NCBI RefSeq assembly: GCF_000381905.1
Contig: NZ_KB907265.1
Span: forward strand, 52,866 to 116,865
DNA length: 64,000 nt
Source of the DNA: Paenibacillus fonticola DSM 21315
GTDB taxonomy: Bacteria > Bacillota > Bacilli > Paenibacillales > Paenibacillaceae
Direction of reading: 5' to 3'
Of the stretch, positions 8,407-17,268 are shown in pieces (position 1 is the first letter of the stretch; the number at the start of each line of letters is the position of its first letter). The notes beneath the pieces are model-generated. The model did no database searches, was not told the origin of the DNA, and saw only the letters and a program-made list of their open reading frames with translations. The position numbers were made by a program, and so were the translations under genes.

Positions 8407-9996
8407 TTGGCAAATGGTAACTTTGCGGGCGGTACTGGAACAATTGATGATCCCTATCTGATTGAGGATGCTCATGATTTTAATAGAATTTATTCTGGAT
8501 TGAGCAGTCATTATAAATTGGTATATGATATTGACTTTTCGATTGTGGGTTTTAATCGCCCTGATGCTGGGGTTTTTACTGGTTCGCTTGATGGGGATGG
8601 GCACACAATTTCAAATTACTCTTTTGGAACTTTGGGAGTTACAGGTAATGCCGGATTGTTTCGCGGTATTAATGGAGCAACAATAAAAAATATGAACATT
8701 GAAAATGCCCGTATCGCTAGTGCAGCCTCATCTGCTGTACTAGCTGGTGCAGCTGTCGGAGAAAACAACACAATACAAAATGTTCATATTATTAATTCTA
8801 GGATAGAGTCTACATCGAACGGCATTGCAGGTTTTTGTGGGCAGGCAGGGGGAGCGGTAAAATTATTAGACTGTTCATTTCAGGGGGAGATTGTAAGAAA
8901 CTCTGGTACTAGTGATAGTGGTTATGTAGGTGGTCTTATTGGAGATTTATTTGGAAACGTGACTATTAAAAAATGCAAAACAAACCTCACTATATCCACC
9001 TCAAACTGCTCTAATTGCGGAGGACTAGTTGGGAGAATAAGGGGTTTAACTCAGAGAATAATCATTGAAAATTGTCATTCGCAATTTACCATAATCAATT
9101 CAGGATCGGGCAGTAGTTATGGTGGGTTAATTGGGTATTCTGATAATGTAGACATATCAGAATCATCAGCTATTGGAGTTATCTCCGCCCCTACATCCAC
9201 TGGTCAAATGTATGGAGGCTTGATTGGGTATCTGACAAATACAAATGCTAGCTCTTGCTACTCTAATGTAAAAATTGAAGCACCCAATACTTTCAACAGT
9301 GGCGGTGTGTTCGGATCAGTCTATGGTGGAAATATAATAAATAACTGCTATGGACATGGTAGTATTATAGGGAACCTTAGAATTGGAGGCTTGTCAGGGT
9401 ATACAGTAGGCAATAGCAGTTTACCCTCAACCATAAAAAACTCGTACTCCACTGTATCTGTGATTGTCACAACCACTACCAATCAGAAGGCTGCTTTTGC
9501 TTCCAACGTAGATTTTAGATACGTAACTTTTTCAAATAACTATTGTGACATTGAGGCAACAGCAGGAAGTGGTAGTTTATATGCAATCTCAGGTACTACT
9601 GCTTACACCGGTGGGATTGAAGGCAAAACAACATTGGAAATGAAAACTCCCTCCACCTTTAGTGCATGGGATACAGATGTGTGGAAATTTATTGAGGGAC
9701 AATATCCTAAGCTATTCTTCGAACCAATAAATACATCATTCCTTTATAATAAAGGAAATTACAAAAAATGGAATAATGATCATTGGCAAACAATTTCGAC
9801 AACACTGCCAACAGAACCAATTTTCAAAGATGAGGGAATGTATAGCTTATCAGCCCTAGATCGAAAACAAACTACAATCACAATTCCAATGGATGACAAC
9901 ACTCCACAAGGACAGCCTTTAGGCAATGGTAGAGTATTTAAAGAAAAGATCAATCTTAAGAAATACATGGAAATCAATAGTATTAATGTGAAGTAG
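8407..9996 (+). CDS. GLUG-repeat phage fibre/adhesin protein
   Basis: The start is TTG at 8407, with AAAGGAGGCG 5-6 bp upstream. The protein has 529 residues and lacks a signal peptide. After an N-terminal ADFNRIYSGL-type opening (IDDPYLIEDAHDFNRIYSG) come at least five GLUG-like motifs: GGLIGDL, GGLVGRIR, GGLIGYSDN, GGLIGYLTN and GGVFGSVYG, each about 35-45 residues apart. They imply a beta-solenoid shaft. From residue 435 follows a short module (YNKGNYKKWNNDHWQTIS) also found in the protein at 12739. It ends in a tail (GNGRVFKEKINL) shared with the two following proteins. GLUG repeats occur in bacterial adhesins and peptidase-linked proteins. Host binding is inferred. Confidence 0.7.
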   Translation: MANGNFAGGTGTIDDPYLIEDAHDFNRIYSGLSSHYKLVYDIDFSIVGFNRPDAGVFTGSLDGDGHTISNYSFGTLGVTGNAGLFRGINGATIKNMNIENARIASAASSAVLAGAAVGENNTIQNVHIINSRIESTSNGIAGFCGQAGGAVKLLDCSFQGEIVRNSGTSDSGYVGGLIGDLFGNVTIKKCKTNLTISTSNCSNCGGLVGRIRGLTQRIIIENCHSQFTIINSGSGSSYGGLIGYSDNVDISESSAIGVISAPTSTGQMYGGLIGYLTNTNASSCYSNVKIEAPNTFNSGGVFGSVYGGNIINNCYGHGSIIGNLRIGGLSGYTVGNSSLPSTIKNSYSTVSVIVTTTTNQKAAFASNVDFRYVTFSNNYCDIEATAGSGSLYAISGTTAYTGGIEGKTTLEMKTPSTFSAWDTDVWKFIEGQYPKLFFEPINTSFLYNKGNYKKWNNDHWQTISTTLPTEPIFKDEGMYSLSALDRKQTTITIPMDDNTPQGQPLGNGRVFKEKINLKKYMEINSINVK

Positions 9997-10023
9997 TTGA
10001 TCAAATTCAGCTACTTCTTTTTT
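9990..10023 (+). terminator. Terminator overlapping the stop of the GLUG gene
   Basis: An 11-bp stem (GAAGTAGTTGA / TCAGCTACTTC with G-U) spans the TAG stop codon and is followed by a run of seven T. Confidence 0.7.
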
Positions 10024-10084
10024 GTGTTTAAAATACCAATTTTAAAAGATGGGACAGAATATTAGATTCAGATTCTCCTCCGAG

Positions 10085-10160
10085 ATCAGGAAAAACATTT
10101 GAGCATACAGTTGATTAAAGTAAGCTAAGGACAGATAAGATTGTTTGGGAGTAGAAAGGT
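10085..10160 (+). pseudogene. Decayed 3' fragment of a SPRY/discoidin paralogue
   Basis: This short stretch between two fibre genes is nearly identical over about 55 bp to the 3' end of the gene at 10193-11428 (near 11358-11415). Translated in the matching frame it gives SGKTFEHTVD, a stop, then SKLRTDKI. The intact copy reads TGKIFEHTVDLSKRRVDKI. The in-frame TAA and the lack of an open upstream part show a non-functional remnant of a former third copy or of recombination between copies. Confidence 0.7.
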
Positions 10161-10192
10161 GAACTTTATATAGGAAGGGGAGATAGTAACAC

Positions 10193-11428
10193 ATGGAGAG
10201 CATTAATGTTACATTGAATCCTAATGATATGGGATCAGGAATTACGCTAAGTAATGGTAATTTAACTGTAACTACTGCATCAAACAATAATAGTATCCGT
10301 GCTACACATGGCAAAATACTTGGTAAGTGGTATTGGGAAGTTAAACTAAGTAATGGAGTAGATTCTACTATAGGAATTTCAAATAAATCATTTTCTATGA
10401 TTTCTTCAGAAATTAATACCAGCAATAATTGGAGAGTATATAATGTAGCAGGTGGTAGGAAGTTTCCTGAAAATACGACATACGGAACGCCTTCTACAGT
10501 AGGCAATACCATCGGTGTGGCTCTCGATCTAGATAATGGAACTTTAGAGTTTTATAAAAATGGAATTAGTATGGGAATAAGTCATGCCAATGTGAAGGAA
10601 TTAGGTGAAGTTTATCCAACGTTGCGTTTCTATTCGAATACTAGTCAAACGATGAATATAAACTTTGGTGCGACTTCATTTACCTATAATATTCCTCATG
10701 GTTTTATGCCATATGCTATGTATCCTTCGCATAAAATCTTACTTTCATCAAATGAGAGTAAGATTAAGGGAATCAAAAAAGGAGCTATAGATGATTCAAA
10801 TGCCATTCCACCGATGACTTCTAATATCGCTCCGAGCGGTGTGGCAAGCGCAAGCTCAATCTATAGTTCAACTTATGATGTTTGGAAAGCATTTGACATA
10901 GATGACACAGGCACTTCGTATTGGAGGTCTGCAAATAACACAGTCTACCCGGTTTATTTGGAATACGAATTCCCGACCCCAATTAGGATCGGAAGATACG
11001 GGCTAATAGGTGTGACGAGTGTACTCCCTAAAGAATGGACATTTGAAGGTTCCAATGATGGGGTAAGTTGGGTCATCCTAGATGAACGAACAGTCACATT
11101 AACTGCCTTAGTATTAACAACATTTGATTTAGTTAAAGCAGGATTATTCAAAAAGTACAGATTGAATATTAGATCAAGTGGAATTACTACAGGCATTTCG
11201 GCTTTCAAGATGTATGAGCAATCTACTGATATTGTAGTTAACCTTCCATCTCATAATGAAATTGATTTCTTTAATTATGGAGTAGATTTAGATTCTTCAC
11301 TGTTTTCTGAGAATTATTCCAGTACTATAAATATCGTTTCAGAAAATGCATCTCTAGATACAGGAAAAATATTTGAGCATACTGTTGATTTAAGTAAGCG
11401 AAGGGTAGATAAGATAATATTAAATTGA
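10193..11428 (+). CDS. SPRY plus discoidin-like phage fibre protein (copy 1)
   Basis: A protein of 411 residues with AGGAAGGGGAG upstream. Residues about 1-175 form a SPRY/B30.2-like beta sandwich: ATHGKILGKWYWEVKL, then GIGISNKS-type strands, GVALDLDNGTLEFYKNGISM and LGEVYPTLRFYSNTSQT. Residues about 205-330 form a discoidin (F5/8 type C)-like module (WKAFDIDDTGTSYWRS and WTFEGSNDGVSWVILDER). The C-terminal ~75 residues end in the shared tail GKIFEHTVDLSKRR. It is paralogous to the next protein. SPRY and discoidin folds bind proteins or sugars, so a receptor-binding role is likely. Confidence 0.7.
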   Translation: MESINVTLNPNDMGSGITLSNGNLTVTTASNNNSIRATHGKILGKWYWEVKLSNGVDSTIGISNKSFSMISSEINTSNNWRVYNVAGGRKFPENTTYGTPSTVGNTIGVALDLDNGTLEFYKNGISMGISHANVKELGEVYPTLRFYSNTSQTMNINFGATSFTYNIPHGFMPYAMYPSHKILLSSNESKIKGIKKGAIDDSNAIPPMTSNIAPSGVASASSIYSSTYDVWKAFDIDDTGTSYWRSANNTVYPVYLEYEFPTPIRIGRYGLIGVTSVLPKEWTFEGSNDGVSWVILDERTVTLTALVLTTFDLVKAGLFKKYRLNIRSSGITTGISAFKMYEQSTDIVVNLPSHNEIDFFNYGVDLDSSLFSENYSSTINIVSENASLDTGKIFEHTVDLSKRRVDKIILN

Positions 11429-11448
11429 GTCATACAGGAGGTAGAGTA

Positions 11449-12690
11449 GTGCCAATACATAATGTAACCCTAAATCCAAGCGATAGCGCTCCTATAATTA
11501 AATTTTATGATGGGAATCTCCGAATATATTCGAATACTACTGGAAGCGGCGGTGTAAGGGCAACACATGGAAGATCAACGGGGAAATGGTATTTTGAAGT
11601 GGTCATTAATGCTGCTGATGCCTATGTCGGGGTAGCTAACAGAAGCCAACCACTAACAAGTTTAAGTTCTACAGCTACAGAGGCAAGAGTCTACGTTTCA
11701 GGCAATGGTAACAAAACACCCTCAAATTTGAGCTATGGGCAAGCAACTCCTGTAGGTGGGACCATTAGTGTTCTTTTAAATATGGATGTTGGAAGTCTCG
11801 AATTTTGGATCAATGGCACACACCAAGGTATTGCCTTTACCGATCTAAAGAATTTGGGTGAGGTTTATCCATACATTCATTTTGCCGGAAATAGTAGGGA
11901 TGTCACTGTTAATTTTGGAGCAACGCCATTTGTCCACCCAGTTCCAAAAGGATACAATGCCTATAACAATGAGGTTCAAAATAAATTCTTGATTTTAACT
12001 GAAAATAACGCCCTTATTAAACAAGACCAGCATAGTATGATTACAGCATCCGCAAGTTCGACAGTTAATGCTAATTTCCCACCTGAGAGTGCGGTCAATG
12101 GGAAAATAGGTATTTCCCCTGGTGAAAGATGGGCCAGCTCTCTTTCTGATGAAAATCCTTGGTTTAGAGTTGATTTTCCTTATAGTATTACAATAAATAA
12201 GATAAGGCTCTTGCAATTTGGGAATAATAGAACTTATTCAAGAATAAAAGATTGTCGAATATCATTCTCTAATGAGACTTCGCTTAAAGTATCATTAGAT
12301 GATAGAAGCGCGGCGTCTGGTCAACTGATCTCTGATTCGGACTGGAATGTAATAGAATTCGATAAAGTAAAAACATCCTTTGTAAAACTAGAAGTATTGA
12401 ATAGGTATAGTGCTACGTATAACTACGCATCTTTCATTGAATTTGAAGTGTATCATAATGACAAGCAAATAAAAGGAGAAATCCAATCACTAACACTTGT
12501 CAATCTCCCAATTACAGAAGAAACTTTTGTGAAACATGGTGCTGGCAAAAGCTCTGAGTTAAATTTGCATGCAACAAACAAATTAAAAAAGTTCATTGTT
12601 CAATCAGGAGAAGAATTAGGTTCAGGGAAAGTGTTTAAACAGCGTATTAATCCTGTCGAGACACCTATTAAAGGTACATCAATTGATTAA
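11449..12690 (+). CDS. SPRY plus discoidin-like phage fibre protein (copy 2)
   Basis: The start is GTG at 11449 with CAGGAGGTAGA just upstream. This aligns its N-terminus (PIHNVTLNPSD) with copy 1 (ESINVTLNPND); a TTG at 11425 overlaps the previous stop and has no ribosome site. The protein has 413 residues. The SPRY module covers about 1-170 (ATHGRSTGKWYFEVVI and LNMDVGSLEFWINGTHQG). A discoidin-like module covers about 195-330 (ESAVNGKIGISPGERWAS, then ENPWFRVDFPYSI). It ends with GSGKVFKQRINP. The two copies have diverged strongly, most in the discoidin half. Confidence 0.7.
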   Translation: MPIHNVTLNPSDSAPIIKFYDGNLRIYSNTTGSGGVRATHGRSTGKWYFEVVINAADAYVGVANRSQPLTSLSSTATEARVYVSGNGNKTPSNLSYGQATPVGGTISVLLNMDVGSLEFWINGTHQGIAFTDLKNLGEVYPYIHFAGNSRDVTVNFGATPFVHPVPKGYNAYNNEVQNKFLILTENNALIKQDQHSMITASASSTVNANFPPESAVNGKIGISPGERWASSLSDENPWFRVDFPYSITINKIRLLQFGNNRTYSRIKDCRISFSNETSLKVSLDDRSAASGQLISDSDWNVIEFDKVKTSFVKLEVLNRYSATYNYASFIEFEVYHNDKQIKGEIQSLTLVNLPITEETFVKHGAGKSSELNLHATNKLKKFIVQSGEELGSGKVFKQRINPVETPIKGTSID

Positions 12691-12738
12691 ATAAAATGAT
12701 TGTTTTAAGTGAAAATGAAAGGAGTGAGAGTATAGAGT

Positions 12739-14766
12739 ATGGCATATACAAGCAATACAACAGCGATTCCAAAAATGACCTCAAATACAACTCCGAGTGG
12801 TGTTGTTAGTGCAAGTGCTGTGTATTCAAATACTTTTCCTGCTTGGCTTGCGTTTGATGGTAATGCTGGAGCTAATCCATACAGAAGTGGGACAGGAGTT
12901 TTTAAACTTAGTTATAAATTTGATGGTGCTAAAGTGATTGCCAAATACGTAATTAGTGCAGAAGCGAGCAATCCAAGCCCTAAAGATTGGACATTCGAAG
13001 GATCTGCTAATGGGATAGATTGGGTAATATTGGATTCAAGAAGTGACCAAAGATGGACACAAACTGGAATTTTAAAAAAAGAATATAGTTTCAGCAACAA
13101 CTCTAGTTACTTAAATTATAGGCTTAATGTAACAACTACATCAAGTAATACTGACGCTCGAATTTATCAATTAGAAATGATGGAACTATTCTACGACAAT
13201 AAAACACTGATCTACCACAACAGTGAATACAAGAAATATGACAACGGCTGGATATCTCTTTCTAATTCTCTAACCGATCAATTGTTTCTCACGGAAGGCA
13301 TGGACAATATCTCCATCATCCCCGAATCTGCATGGGCAGAACTCTCTGGCGATGTTGAGCTGTGTCACTGGACAGACGACCCAAGCAAAACCGAAGCCCA
13401 ATTCACCATTGAAACCGAACCGTTTACACTTGAAGATGAATTTGCAGGTCAAACTATCAAGGTCATCGAGTACACTGATAATCCCAACCAAACAGAATCA
13501 AGCATCACTTTAGAAACAGAACCATTCACTCTCTACGATGAATTAGGTGATGAAGTAGATGTTCTCTATTACACTGACGACCCAAGCAAGACTTCCGCTG
13601 AACTGGAGATCAATGCCAATTACTCCCCTCTCGATGAATTAGATGGAGATTTTGAGGTGGTAACTTGGAGTGATTCAGACACCCCTCCCCTGCTTCAAGT
13701 CGAAGGGGTTCCGTTTGAGCAAATCGTGCTACAATCGAGTGATCAAGAAATATTCGGCAAGCTGCAATCCCTTATCCTGAAGGAAAATTCAAATGAGTCT
13801 GTAGGCAAGTTAAGAGTCATCATATCCTTTGACGGTGGGCGAACATGGGAATCCAATAAATACGGAAAATGGCTAACTATCGACCATACGAACAAAAATG
13901 TGATCATTTCGCATGGCATGTCACCATATGACGTTTCGAAGCTAAAAGAAGAATCGTTCAAGAATAAAAGCGATAAGATCAGAATCGGGTACTTAATTGC
14001 TGATAATATTCACCTTGCTGATGGACACACTATTCTACAAAATACTAAAGTAGGTGTTACCTCCCCTACTGGAACAGTTAAGTTCAGTGATGTTGCCTTT
14101 TACATACTTAATACAGCCGCCACAATTCAAGTCGAGTTTGCTGGAAATAAGTTGAGTGGTGAGATTTCTGATGAAGATTTAGGTAAAGTGCAGTACAAAG
14201 TATCTTTGAACGGAAACCCTTACTACCCTTCAGATGGAAAATACACACCACTAATGAACTCCCCGCAAGCAATAAATATTAATATTTCAGATCGAGATAT
14301 TTTATTCGGTGTATATAACACCTTAAGAATAGATTTCCGGGACGCCTGGGGTGAGCAAGATTATTGGGAAACCACTTTTATCGGCACATACTCTGGCATC
14401 ATGTTCATGGATGAAAATAGAAATTATTACTCCAATTCTTTCGGTGACATCTTACAACATCTTGATTTTGGAGTTATCATTGCTGCACAGACAACTTTAG
14501 AGCAAAAGATTATCGTAAAAAACCAAATTGGCTATCGTGTCCAGAACTTATTGCTTGAGGTGACGAAAGAGAAGCTGCCTGAAGGAGTAACCATAGAAAT
14601 ATCACGCTCTAATTTCCCGTTTGTTGCTGAAGACCCTCTTCTGTTTAACAGGTTTTTTAATGAGGACGAGGAGCTTGAGTTTTATGTACGAATTTCAACA
14701 GACCTTTTAGCCCCTCCAGCACCAAATGGCACGTTTGAAATTAGAGCAAAAGCAGATACCGTGTAA
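12739..14766 (+). CDS. Large discoidin-like phage fibre protein with internal triplicated repeat
   Basis: A protein of 675 residues. Residues about 10-150 are discoidin-like (ASAVYSNTFPAWLAFDG and WTFEGSANGIDWVILDSR), close to copy 1 at 10193. At 160-195 comes the YHNSEYKKYDNGW module shared with the GLUG protein. Residues 195-310 hold about three repeats of 35-38 residues with the core YTDDPSKT...ETEPFTL.DE. The C-terminal half is a long beta-rich region (FDGGRTWESNKYGKWLTI, WGEQDYWETTFIGTY, APPAPNGTFEIRAKAD) as in other Firmicute phage tail proteins. The ribosome site AAAGGAG lies rather far (about 15 bp) from the ATG, so the start is uncertain. Confidence 0.65.
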   Translation: MAYTSNTTAIPKMTSNTTPSGVVSASAVYSNTFPAWLAFDGNAGANPYRSGTGVFKLSYKFDGAKVIAKYVISAEASNPSPKDWTFEGSANGIDWVILDSRSDQRWTQTGILKKEYSFSNNSSYLNYRLNVTTTSSNTDARIYQLEMMELFYDNKTLIYHNSEYKKYDNGWISLSNSLTDQLFLTEGMDNISIIPESAWAELSGDVELCHWTDDPSKTEAQFTIETEPFTLEDEFAGQTIKVIEYTDNPNQTESSITLETEPFTLYDELGDEVDVLYYTDDPSKTSAELEINANYSPLDELDGDFEVVTWSDSDTPPLLQVEGVPFEQIVLQSSDQEIFGKLQSLILKENSNESVGKLRVIISFDGGRTWESNKYGKWLTIDHTNKNVIISHGMSPYDVSKLKEESFKNKSDKIRIGYLIADNIHLADGHTILQNTKVGVTSPTGTVKFSDVAFYILNTAATIQVEFAGNKLSGEISDEDLGKVQYKVSLNGNPYYPSDGKYTPLMNSPQAININISDRDILFGVYNTLRIDFRDAWGEQDYWETTFIGTYSGIMFMDENRNYYSNSFGDILQHLDFGVIIAAQTTLEQKIIVKNQIGYRVQNLLLEVTKEKLPEGVTIEISRSNFPFVAEDPLLFNRFFNEDEELEFYVRISTDLLAPPAPNGTFEIRAKADTV

Positions 14767-14785
14767 ATAATCTCAATACAATGAG

Positions 14786-16618
14786 ATGGGATGTGAAACT
14801 TTGGATGAAGTATTTGACATAAGCAGTGAAATCACAGTAAAGAGCAGGCTGTCTAACCGAATGGGAGGCAGCTTTATTCTTTATAGATCAGTTGATGAAG
14901 AGCTAGAGTCAACAATTCTGATTAAAAAGTCAACGGGCAACGATCTAAATTCAATATTGTCAGTGAGAACACTGCGAGAGCTTGAATTAAATGCAACACT
15001 GGACATTAAATATCGTGGCAATGATGAGATTGAATCAGAAATCGAAGCCATGGCAGCAGAGTTTCTTGACTCTGTAATAGAAATACGGCCACATAATCAA
15101 ATGTATGGAAAGTTTGAACTGCTTGAAGCTCCTAGAGTGACAGTTAACCTGCCTCCAATTGCAGATGCAACGACAAGAAGCCGCTCTGATTTACAAACCA
15201 TCAACTATGGCGATGCAAAAAGTATGTTGACTGGCAGAAGCAGCGAAGAGCTATTTAACTCTTTTATACAGTTCGCAAACTTTGAAGCATCTATTCCTGA
15301 TTTGAAGTATTTAGAGTCAGCAAAATTAAGACTCTATTACATTAATTTCCCCATCAATAGTAATTTGGAATTGCATCAGCCCGATACAGTATGGAGAGAA
15401 ATGGGGATTACTCATGCAAACCAGCCATACTCTGTTGAGCTGTTAAAAAATCAATATGTGATCAACACGAAGGAAAGATATATTGAGTTTGACGTTCTTG
15501 ATGTCGCGTTAAAATGGCAAGAAAAATCCTTAGACAATTTTGGATTTATCATTAAAACTTCTGATGATAGAACTCTAAGCTTTTCCACGAGAGAGTCCGA
15601 TAAGCCTCCCTTGTTAATTATTGAATATATTACCTCTCAAGTGTATTCGATTGGACGCAGTGAGTTAGAGTCTGGAATTTTTATTTATGGTAAGGGCCAT
15701 AAAGAAATAACGGGAATGATCACCGTCAAAAGCGATGTGGGCATAGAATGGTTCGATTCTTTGCTTTATGTACACAGAAGAGAAGATCCATTGTATGAGT
15801 ATCGAGAAGCAAATATTGCAGTAAATAGAAGAGAAGTCGATTCATCACTAACTGTAGTTATTAGAGATCATGATGAAGTGGATTCTTTGATAACGGTTAG
15901 ATATAATTCAACAACTGAGCTCATATCTATGATGGCTGTAAGTAAGCCTGATTTAGCTGGAATCATTGCTGTCGATCCTAACATCTCTTTACCCAGTGAG
16001 ATGACCGTCTCAATAAAAGAAATTTCAACTCTTGATAGTGTTATAACTGTAAATCAGAGGGATTTAGGAGCAGTCTTAGAGGTATCTGATTATAAAAGAA
16101 ACCTCAATGAGCTTGGTGCTGAAATTACTGTCATCACAGAAAAAGAATCGCTCCTAGAATCTGTAATTACAGTATCAAAACCTGATATAAGCGCCAATAT
16201 TCTAGTCAGAGTTCAGGATTGCGATACGCTGGATGGCATACTGGAAGTGCCACAATATGAAAATCTAAGTAGTTCCATCACAGTGTCACATCCAGACCTG
16301 AATTCAACTATCTCTGTTAAGCATGCAAGTCAAATTGATGGCTTCATAGAGGTAAAAGAAAGAGAATATCTTGATTCTGTAATTGACATAAAAAATATTA
16401 GTGAACTTGTATCAATAATAACTGTAAATCAGTTTGATGACACCGAATCCGAGATCATCGTTAGTCAACCTGACTTAGCTGGCTTCTTGAGTCCTCGCGT
16501 TGAGGGGATTGAAGATCTGTCAGTGTTAGCCCTGATCAGGAAAAGAGACGCTAGTGACCTTAACAGTATCATTACCATAAGAGGTAAAGGCAATAGAAAC
16601 TATGTGTTTATTCTGTAA
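14786..16618 (+). CDS. DNRLRE-like phage tail protein with long ITV repeat tail
   Basis: A protein of 610 residues. Residues about 125-285 resemble the DNRLRE/disaggregatase-related beta sandwich (TVNLPPIADATTRSRSDLQ, YLESAKLRLYYINF, VALKWQEKSLDNFGFII, SFSTRESDKPPLLIIEY). Both flanks are built from short repeats of about 15-20 residues with the core L-(D/E)-S-x-I-T-V followed by (S/N)-x-P-D-L. About 20 occur after residue 295, for example LESVITVSKPDISANILV. They suggest a beta-solenoid or fibre shaft. No good ribosome site lies before the ATG at 14786; an in-frame TTG at 14801 is an alternative. The gene ends just before a strong terminator. Confidence 0.65.
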   Translation: MGCETLDEVFDISSEITVKSRLSNRMGGSFILYRSVDEELESTILIKKSTGNDLNSILSVRTLRELELNATLDIKYRGNDEIESEIEAMAAEFLDSVIEIRPHNQMYGKFELLEAPRVTVNLPPIADATTRSRSDLQTINYGDAKSMLTGRSSEELFNSFIQFANFEASIPDLKYLESAKLRLYYINFPINSNLELHQPDTVWREMGITHANQPYSVELLKNQYVINTKERYIEFDVLDVALKWQEKSLDNFGFIIKTSDDRTLSFSTRESDKPPLLIIEYITSQVYSIGRSELESGIFIYGKGHKEITGMITVKSDVGIEWFDSLLYVHRREDPLYEYREANIAVNRREVDSSLTVVIRDHDEVDSLITVRYNSTTELISMMAVSKPDLAGIIAVDPNISLPSEMTVSIKEISTLDSVITVNQRDLGAVLEVSDYKRNLNELGAEITVITEKESLLESVITVSKPDISANILVRVQDCDTLDGILEVPQYENLSSSITVSHPDLNSTISVKHASQIDGFIEVKEREYLDSVIDIKNISELVSIITVNQFDDTESEIIVSQPDLAGFLSPRVEGIEDLSVLALIRKRDASDLNSIITIRGKGNRNYVFIL

Positions 16619-16626
16619 CATCATCC

Positions 16627-16667
16627 AAAAGGAATGTCCTTCACAGGGCATTCCTTTCATTTTTTTA
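16627..16667 (+). terminator. Strong terminator after last fibre gene
   Basis: A 12-bp stem (AAAGGAATGTCC / GGGCATTCCTTT with one G-U) and 6-nt loop are followed by a run of seven T. It sits between the fibre gene and the holin ribosome site, so holin expression may depend on readthrough or a promoter I cannot place. Confidence 0.85.
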
Positions 16668-16682
16668 ACAAGGAGGGGAACT

Positions 16683-17147
16683 ATGGCACTATATATTAAA
16701 TTACTCGAGATCAAACATTTGATCTTCACCTATCTTAAACCACTTACTACAAAAGAAATTGGATTCTACGGCATTTTTGGCCTTATCGGGAGCATGATTG
16801 CTCAAACATATGGAGGTTGGAGTCCAGCAATGACATTACTTATTATACTTATGGGTTCTGACTACATTACAGGCATTCTCGCCAGCCTGAAAGAAGGCCG
16901 CGGAATCGCAAGCGCTGCATCTTTTTGGGGCCTTATTAAAAAAGGGCTGATGCTCCTTGCCGTATTGATCGCGCACCATGTTGATCTTGTGATGAATACG
17001 AATGCCGTCATGATCGGAAGTATTTATTTCTGGTATGCCAATGAAATTATTTCTCTGGCCGAAAATTACGGGAGACTGGAACTCCCCTTTCCAGAGTTCA
17101 TTAAAGAGAAAATTGCCATGCTGAAGGGCAAAGAAAAAAATAATTAA
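16683..17147 (+). CDS. Phage holin (phi29-like/TcdE type family)
   Basis: A protein of 154 residues. The ATG at 16683 follows AAGGAGGGG by 5 bp; an upstream in-frame start overlaps the terminator and is not used. It has three to four membrane spans (about residues 28-45, 50-68, 88-105 and 110-130) with the sequence LIILMGSDYITGILASLKEG, typical of the Firmicute phage_holin_4 family, and a charged C-terminus (KEKIAMLKGKEKNN). Holins open the membrane for endolysin. No endolysin gene follows, so the lysis cassette is incomplete here. Composition is closer to the host than to the fibre genes. Confidence 0.85.
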   Translation: MALYIKLLEIKHLIFTYLKPLTTKEIGFYGIFGLIGSMIAQTYGGWSPAMTLLIILMGSDYITGILASLKEGRGIASAASFWGLIKKGLMLLAVLIAHHVDLVMNTNAVMIGSIYFWYANEIISLAENYGRLELPFPEFIKEKIAMLKGKEKNN

Positions 17148-17268
17148 ACAGCTCTTCTAAACGGCTCAATTAAGGAATCAACGATAATATAAATCGAATT
17201 GCCGTGCTTGTATAAAAGCATGAGTCGAGGGGAAAATTACAACCACATGCTTACAAGGAGGTAATATT

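Noticed and set aside
12739..14766. Eukaryotic-like origin for the discoidin-like proteins
   Set aside because: Such modules are widespread in Firmicute and phage surface proteins; no sign of recent transfer from eukaryotes.
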